64,000 nt of DNA from Steinernema hermaphroditum (lineage: Eukaryota > Nematoda > Chromadorea > Rhabditida > Steinernematidae). Each line of letters begins with the position of its first letter. The stretch's first letter is position 1. This document shows positions 58,149 to 64,000 of this stretch, piece by piece. The stretch covers positions 522,012 to 586,011 of the forward strand of contig CM059623.1 of assembly GCA_030435675.1 (NCBI GenBank). Direction: 5' to 3'. The notes beneath the pieces were generated by a model. It saw only the letters and a list, made by a program, of their open reading frames with translations, had not been told where the DNA came from and did not search any database. The translations under genes and the position numbers were made by a program.

Positions 58149-59486
58149 GTAATCAGTCGTAAAACGTGCCCTATAAAGGGCCAGTTATAGTTCCGGAAAC
58201 GGTTTCCGGAAACAGTTTCCGCAACTATAACTGGCCCTTAAGGATGCATAATGATCAGAGCAGTGAGCAGAACTACAGCTGCAAACATAGGAATCGCGCT
58301 GACACGAACATTACCGATCGATTGTGTCAAATGATTCCGATCGACAATTTTTTCCGTATTTACCGTAATAGTGCTGCCCTTTTTTAGCTAAATGATTTGA
58401 ATTCGGGCAAGTGAGTTTATGTGTATCCATCTCCATAGCCCAGACCACTAATTACCGGTACCAGGATGGTTCCCCTTTAAACGAAAAATTCGCCAAATAT
58501 TGTTTGAAAGAGAGGCAAATAAACGGATACAAAGAAGCCAGAATAACCGTAATCCACAGGGCCATGACCCACTCGTGTTGCAGTGGTCAGTGATCGGTCC
58601 TTCACTACAGATAGACCCCAGGAGGATCGTACTATTTGTTGGGACATCCTGCCCTACGACTAAAAACATCGACAGGAAGTTACAACTATTTTGATTGGCG
58701 GGCAAAGTTTCGTTCGATCCCGTTCGAGTGATCGGATCAGAACGAACGCAGAGATTAAAAACGAGAGCAATACACATGTTGTTCTACCTTGTTTTTCACT
58801 TTAGTAAATTTGAAGTACAGATAGACCAAGGAAAGGTCGTACTATATGTTGCACATAGAGGAAAATACCAAAAACACACGGAAAAATAGGCACGTGACCC
58901 CTCGAGAGATTTCGAAATAGACATTGCTACACAATCCACCCAACAAAACGAGCAAGAAAGAGCCGAAAACATCGTGTGTGGAGGACCCCCGTTTTATAAC
59001 GGATAGATGTGTTTACGCCCAAGAAGCGACCATGGGTACGTATGCGAACGATGAGCAAGCACTATGTTTATGTTCCAGTTGCAGCAGCGTGCCGGAAACT
59101 AGTATCCGACGGCCAAAGGTGGACCTTTGTTTCGAAAACAAATAGCGCGCGATTACAAAGCGGTCTCCAGGTGAGTCATCTCGACAAAAAAGTCATTTGG
59201 TTGTCGCGATAAGTGGAAAGGGGTATATCCTACATAGAGCACAGATCAAGGATCCTGTACATACACTTGCTTTGTATGTTGTGCCGTAACGTCGCCACGA
59301 GAGCATCGCCAATGTGCACTTTGGACTCTGGAGGCGGTGCGTCACAGCGGAGATCGAGTGATCAGCAAAGTGTAAAGCGCAGTTCGGGAAATGCGTTTGT
59401 TGATCGAACGGGCGAAAAGAAGAACGTTCAATGAGCAGATGGAGATTAATGATGGTATGGGCAATCTGGCTCTTCCGTAATCGTGT
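58149..59486. other. Intergenic with a hairpin and diverged repeats
   Basis: Contains the hairpin at 58176-58239 and a pair of diverged repeats (ACAGATAGACC..GTCGTACTATATGTTG type) at about 58607-58645 and 58815-58855. No gene supported. Confidence 0.4.
58176..58239. repeat. 64-bp hairpin, 25-bp arms
   Basis: Arms 58176-58200 (AAGGGCCAGTTATAGTTCCG..) and 58215-58239 are reverse complements at 24 of 25 positions, with a 14-base loop made of further TTTCCGGAAA palindrome. Could be a tiny MITE or an RNA hairpin precursor. Confidence 0.85.
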
Positions 59487-59559
59487 GCCATGATAGCTCA
59501 GTTGGGAGAGCGTTAGACTGAAGATCTAAAGGTCGCCGGTTCGATCCCGGCTCGTGGCA
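59487..59559 (+). tRNA. tRNA-Phe (GAA)
   Basis: A 73-nt cloverleaf: acceptor GCCATGA/TCGTGGC with discriminator A, D arm TAGCTCAGTTGGGAGAGC, anticodon GAA in ACTGAAGAT, T arm GCCGGTTCGATCCCGGC. Confidence 0.95.
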
Positions 59560-59770
59560 TTTTTCTTCATTTTTTGGCCCGTGAGTGATTTGGGAATTTT
59601 GGTGTTTGTTCAATCGTTAAAATCGAAAATCTAGGAGTGAGAAATTTAAGGAAAGAGATGTGTTTTTGTATCACGAATAAACTGAACTGTGGATCCCTAA
59701 TGAAACTCGAAAATCTTAACGAACGTAATCATATTTCATACCTGTTTTTAATGCTTGAAGTAGAGGCTGA

Positions 59771-60282
59771 ATGGAACTGTTGTTGCAACCATTTTCGCAT
59801 TTTCTCCCCACCGTGCACGGAATCAGTCTATCATCTACAACTACTGTCTGCGCGCGTTTTTGTACAACAGTCTACGGAACGTTCGAGAACGCCGTCTTCA
59901 GTTTAGACGGTGACACGAAGGATTTTGCAGAGCATTCTTTTTGTGCACCGCTTGCGAGTTCTGTTGTTTCTGTGCCACTGATCAGTGAATAAATGAGTAA
60001 CCGTTTCATTGTGCCCTTCTTCATCTACACGTCGCGGATTCAATAAGCAGCAACATTCAGGCTACCTCGAGCTTGTACAACGAGTGCATCTACGGAATCG
60101 TCGTTGTTTTGGCTGTCACGATCTATTGCGCACCGCCAACTACCTTTTGCACCGCCGCTTTAGACACTCAAAAGGACACATTACTCATTTGCGACAAATG
60201 TCCTCGAAGTGCTCCCACCATCTGCGGTGTCATAAATTCAGCTATGGGCGGTTTCTTCTTGAATGGTCACAGTTTCTACTGA
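59771..60282 (+). CDS. Possible small Cys-containing secreted gene(s)
   Basis: Two coding-like pieces: a frame from ATG 59771 to a stop that overlaps AATAAA at about 59987, containing CARFCTTVYGTFENAVFSLD, and a second segment starting after an AACATTCAG acceptor at 60061 and ending at 60282, with a hydrophobic stretch (IYGIVVVLAVTIYCA), several cysteines and the end GGFFLNGHSFY. They cannot be joined in frame with confidence and may be separate small genes or one gene with a missed exon. The family is not recognised. Confidence 0.3.
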
Positions 60283-60501
60283 GTTATTTAACGTAAATAC
60301 CAAAAAAAATTTGTTATAGGAAGCATTCCGCGCATATTAAAGATCTCTAGACGATCCCTAGAGATGCAGGTGCAAACACAAATCGGCAAAGTTCCACCAG
60401 TGTGCATAATTATATATCGCTCTTAGCTATAACTGCTCATACTGTCTTGTAAATTCGTTCAAAGCATGGGTATCACATAATCCAGACTTTTCTTCGGCAG
60501 C

Positions 60502-60573
60502 GCCTCATTGGCTCAGGGGCAGAGCGTCTGTCTAGTAAACAGAAGGTCGCTGGTTCGATTCCAGCATGAGGCA
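60502..60573 (+). tRNA. tRNA-Thr (AGT)
   Basis: A 72-nt cloverleaf identical in its gene body to the copy at 16064-16135. Anticodon AGT, T arm GCTGGTTCGATTCCAGC. Confidence 0.95.
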
Positions 60574-62492
60574 TCCCTTTTTTCGTAGTATCTCCAATAT
60601 GTTACTATCTCCTTCTTATCGGAAATGTTGCAATTTGCGGATGCTTCCATTCCTTATCGACGTGATTCTGTCTTATCCCATCATTCTCAAGTAAACTCAC
60701 ACGAACATTACAGTCATTAGAGTGATGACAATTATCGCTCAATTGCTTCATGGTTTCAATTTTAGTGTGTATCTTTGCTTGTTATAGCACATTTCAATGA
60801 ACCAATGGCATTCGAGATTCTTATCATGATGTCCAGAATGTTCGATCGATCCGAATAATATTATCGTCGTTCGATCGCATTTCGGAACGGGAGAGAAACG
60901 ATCGATTCCGCCACCCCGCGTGCCTTCATCCTGGATAGGACCATCCCACAAAAAATCGATGGACAGTTCGTCCGTGTTGCACTCTCCCCTTTCCCCGCTC
61001 GCTGGCCTAACCCGCCGTCTAGCGACGTCTCCAAGTGCAGGTTGCACGTCTCGCACTGTCTGGCGGAGCGGCGCGGCGAAGAGCTCCGCTTCGATCGCTC
61101 ACTCGTCCTAAAACGACCGTCGCCTCGCTGCCGACGATCGATGTCAGCGCCTCGTAGTGCCTCCGCTCACTATTCCATTTTTGTTGCCGGCTGCTGCATG
61201 GTTTGCGAAACTTATTTGGGTCTAATGGGTTCCGCCACCCAGCGTCGGTTTATTGACTTGTTAAGAGCGTGGGTTGTTTGGTCCATTAGCGGCGACCGAT
61301 GTCCTTTTAATGGAATGTGTTGTTGTAAGGGCGAAATTGATGATTCCCCAGATGGCTAGAAGCTTCCCACTTCTCATAGGATATGTCTTTTTGATTTGAT
61401 TGTGACGTCTATCTGGTCATTGGCTTCTTGTTTACACACAAGAAGGAGTTGCCGTCACAGGTAGTAACTCCGTGAGAAAGAGCTTTTATTTCACTTTACC
61501 TTATTTTTGAAAGGCTGCGGTGAGTTGGTTGGGGTCGTATGCTTGAAATGACGTCAAATCGTTTCCCATTACTTGAGGCAATTATGAGTCAGAAGTGCAA
61601 AGAATTTTCCGCCAAATTGGAAAGTGCTTATTGAGCTATTATCTAATAATTATTATTCGATGTTCATGTTGTATTAGGAGGTGGAGATAAAGCCGAAATT
61701 AGGAGAATTCAGCATAACTCTTCATATTCTTTAATGATGTAGAAACTAACCCAGATTCATGCAATAAATTATGAAAAACACAATACCAAAGTGCTCATTG
61801 AACTATGTGTTCTCTGAAGCAGATCATTGATATCGGATGTATTATTCTGTATTTTCACAGTCCGACTTTGAGATTTGAACTTGCTCGCTTTGGAGGACTG
61901 ACTTCCTAGGTGTAGGAAACATTTCAACGAACGTTTATCATAGCTAATTCAATAAAAATCTTGTTCTGCATTTCTTTACGATTCAAAGTGGCCTAAAAAG
62001 GTTATCCAGACAGAAGTCTGAAGCGTCATTTCCGAGGAAATCCCAACGAGAGATTGGTCGGTTTCCTTCTTATTTTTTTCTGCGACAGGTCTCATCTTAG
62101 GAAGCTCATGAAAATGACATTGAAGACTTCTATCTAGATACCCTTTTCTCGGTCATCCTGTATGTTACTTCATCACTTCATCTAAGGACTTCAGTCACCG
62201 ACTCATTCCAAGATAGAATGGTCTCAATCATGCTGCATTTCTGGCCAAATCTTTGGCTAAGATTACTTTCTTGAACCGTTCACTTCGCCTTCTCTTCAGT
62301 TCGATCGCGAAGTCCTGTTCGAAGCGGCGCCTCTGATCATGTCCTTGCGGCGCCAACTCGTTTTATGCCTATCACGCGCACCTTGCGTCGATCGCATTGC
62401 AAATGAGTTTCGACCGTCCCGCCGCGATCGCGTCGTCGTCTTCTGTCGCTCCGAACGCGTCGCTTTGTCCTAAAAGTGCGAAGTGCTCCGCC
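60574..62492. other. Intergenic, upstream of beta-NAC
   Basis: A CpG-rich block at about 60900-61170 has overlapping frames on both strands. The remainder is AT-rich. A palindrome-rich CpG patch at 62330-62470 leads into the beta-NAC promoter. No gene supported. Confidence 0.4.
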
Positions 62493-62500
62493 TATTTAAA
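62493..62500 (+). promoter_or_regulatory. TATA-like element of the beta-NAC gene
   Basis: TATTTAAA about 70 bp before the ATG, in the string TATTTAAATGCGA. The same string occurs in the promoter space at about 35021-35033. Confidence 0.4.
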
Positions 62501-62566
62501 TGCGATTCGTCTCGTCCTCCTCCTCAATCCCATTGTGATTGGCTTGTCCTTGCAGAGCGCGTCGTC

Positions 62567-63073
62567 ATGAACCCCGAGAAGCTGCGGAAGATGCAGGAGG
62601 CCGTCCGCGTCGGCGGAAAGGGAACCGCCCGTCGCAAGAAGAAGGTCATCCACCACAACTCCGCTTCCGACGACAAGAAGATCACGACGACGCTCAAGAA
62701 GCTCAACGTGACCAACATCCCCGGCATCGAGGAGGTCAACCTCATCCACGACGACGGCACCGTCCTCCACTTCAACAACCCGAAGGTGCAGGCCGCCGTA
62801 CCCTGCAACACCTTCGCCGTCACCGGAACTGGCGAGGAGAAGCGTGAGTCCCTTTGCTGTCGCCACAGACCCTAACCCCCCGTCGCTCTAGAAATCACCG
62901 AGATGCTTCCGAGCATCCTCAACCAGCTCGGTCCCGAGTCACTCACCCACTTGAAGAAGCTCGCCGGCTCTGTCCAGAGCCAGTTCCAGCCCGTGCAGGA
63001 GGAAGACGAGGAGGTCCCTGAGCTCGATGGAGAGTTCGAGGACGCCTCTAAAGACGAGGGCAAAGCCAACTAA
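62567..63073 (+). CDS. icd-1: Nascent polypeptide-associated complex beta subunit (BTF3/ICD-1)
   Basis: Exons 62567-62843 and 62892-63073 (48-bp intron, phase 1) give 152 residues, close to the about 160 of C. elegans ICD-1. Starts [20 protein letters not shown], the classic beta-NAC N-terminus with the ribosome-binding RRKKK motif (about 24-28). The NAC domain follows ([34 protein letters not shown]) and continues across the intron into [19 protein letters not shown]. The acidic tail ([15 protein letters not shown]) is typical. It dimerises with alpha-NAC at the ribosome exit, shields nascent chains and affects mitochondrial targeting; loss in C. elegans induces apoptosis. The ATG follows a CCTTGCAG acceptor by 12 bases, consistent with trans-splicing. 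AATAAA at about 63159. Confidence 0.97.
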
Positions 63074-63225
63074 GCCGTCCGGTGGGGCTAACATAGCCAA
63101 CTTCGGGCTTTAATTGTTGTGTTGTTAATCTCATTTATTTGTAAATCTGTTGAGGAGAATAAAAAACCTTACAACAAAGTTGGCTATGATGCGTCAGATG
63201 CTTTGAGGTGTTCATAGATACCGGA

Positions 63226-64000
63226 CTAACCACCAAATTTACATGCAAACGGATAAACCTGGCCGCAGCTCTCATTGTACCAGTCATCGGTCGCGCTTGT
63301 GTCCATCTAAACGCGCCAATAACCTCAACAGAGAAGAAGCTACAGCCTACCAAAACGCAGCGATACTGTCTCGCACTTTTTGGGTAGTTGACTCTCCACC
63401 ACTGGTAATCCCACGACGAATCGTCGATCCAACGAAATTGGTTCGAATCGTAGCCAGTTTTTGCGATGCCACCAAGCCACATAGGCCTGATTCCGACGGT
63501 TCTATGTTTCAGAGTGGATAGGATGGCGTTCTCCTTGGCGTTGTGGACGGACGCCAGCTCTCCTCCTTCTTTGCGGCAGCGCTCCTTCGCTTTATCCCAT
63601 GTCAGCTCAATACAGAAGACTTTGAAGATGGGACCAGGTAAAGTTGCTGTAGAAGAAGAAATATTCACAGCGGTCACAGGGACTTCTGTTATCTCCAACG
63701 TTTCTTCTGTGGGCGAAGATACGGTAGTGTCTGTCTCTGGAGACTCGCTACTGAGCGCGGCCATTAGAAGAAGGACTGCGATAATAGTTATGGCAGCTCC
63801 CAGGGCATATTTGTGATGCTGCTGCAGATAAGAAAAGTAATATGAGAGGTCTCTAGATGGAAAGTAGGTCGTTGGGTACACAGGAGGGCAGTGATCGTCC
63901 ACTTCGAGGTGAATATCATCGCATCTAAAAGACCTTCTTAGTGCTTTCAACACCAGAATCACACCCTTGCTCAAAGGAAGCTCCGACTGTCGTCTGAAAA
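63226..64000 (-). CDS. Membrane-anchored C-type lectin-domain protein (5' end outside window)
   Basis: Minus strand; last exons 63351 up to the window end and 63306-63226, separated by a 44-bp intron in phase 0. The frame is open to the edge, so the start is missing. A hydrophobic segment (YALGAAITIIAVLLLMAAL) followed by a Ser/Thr/Glu-rich stalk and then the lectin domain indicates a type II membrane protein. The domain shows WDKAKERCRKEGGELASVHNAKENAIL, MWLGGI, FRWIDDSSWDYQWW and, after the intron, DDWYNESCGQVYPFACK, with the conserved cysteines. The usual calcium-site EPN/QPD is not evident (VNYPKS instead), so sugar binding is uncertain. Nematode CTLD proteins often act in immunity or cell surface recognition. 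Stop TAG at 63226. Transcribed towards beta-NAC. Confidence 0.85.

Noticed and set aside
1..64000. CRISPR array, bacterial operon or phage features
   Set aside because: Spliced genes, eukaryotic tRNAs and polyadenylation signals show that this is nematode-type nuclear DNA; the only regular array is the 14/16-bp minisatellite, which has no spacers.
1..64000. Spliced-leader, 5S, U1, U2 or U6 RNA genes
   Set aside because: I looked for their conserved core strings on both strands by eye and found none; a covariance-model scan would be needed to exclude diverged copies.

Overview
The window is eukaryotic. It is most consistent with a compact rhabditid-type nematode genome. Real genes have very short introns (mostly 41-48 bp, GT..TTTCAG or TTTTAG), several starts sit just after a TTTCAG-like acceptor as expected for spliced-leader trans-splicing, tRNA genes are frequent, and the gene set includes beta-NAC/ICD-1, an aquaporin-11-like channel, an E74/ELF-type ETS factor and mitochondrial-type long-chain acyl-CoA synthetases. 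The genus cannot be fixed from sequence alone. The MDSVPxxFC start of the single-exon gene at 48 kb resembles, from memory only, expanded families in some parasitic or entomopathogenic nematodes.

Layout. 0-13.9 kb is gene-poor: tRNA-Lys, tRNA-Leu, two degenerate tRNA-like sequences, old diverged tandem repeats and CpG-rich patches. 13.99-15.17 kb (-) is a five-exon aquaporin. 16-20.9 kb holds tRNA-Thr, a 491-bp tandem duplication carrying convergent tRNA-Asn/tRNA-Gln pairs, and a small three-exon gene (20.24-22.76 kb, -) whose long intron encloses a tRNA-Gln. 24.8-25.2 kb (+) is a small secreted protein of no recognised family. 28.3-31.3 kb is a transposon-rich block: a 1.3-kb Tc1/mariner-superfamily element with intact terminal repeats but a frameshifted transposase, a MULE-type transposase fragment, a GC-rich minisatellite and a 0.35-kb foldback element.

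32.1-37.9 kb is a coding cluster: a GNAT acetyltransferase (+), a secreted cysteine-rich protein with a TSP1-like start (-), and two tandem protein-kinase-like genes (+) that both lack the catalytic HRD aspartate. 38.96-44.01 kb (-) is the ETS transcription factor. 47-49.2 kb has tRNA-Gln and a single-exon F-box/LRR-like gene ending in a CaaX-like sequence. 49.3-54.5 kb (-) is a head-to-tail pair of long-chain acyl-CoA synthetase genes, one with a single intron and the other with five. 57.7-58.2 kb has a small inverted-repeat element built of TACCGCC units and a separate perfect-looking hairpin. 59.5-60.6 kb has tRNA-Phe and tRNA-Thr. 62.57-63.07 kb (+) is beta-NAC (icd-1/BTF3). 63.2 kb to the window end (-) is a membrane-anchored C-type lectin running off the edge.

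The genes do not form one pathway. The clearest functional groupings are the two ACSL paralogues (fatty-acid activation) and the two pseudokinase paralogues (probable non-catalytic signalling). Exon coordinates were worked out by hand from splice signals and reading frame; no transcript evidence was available.
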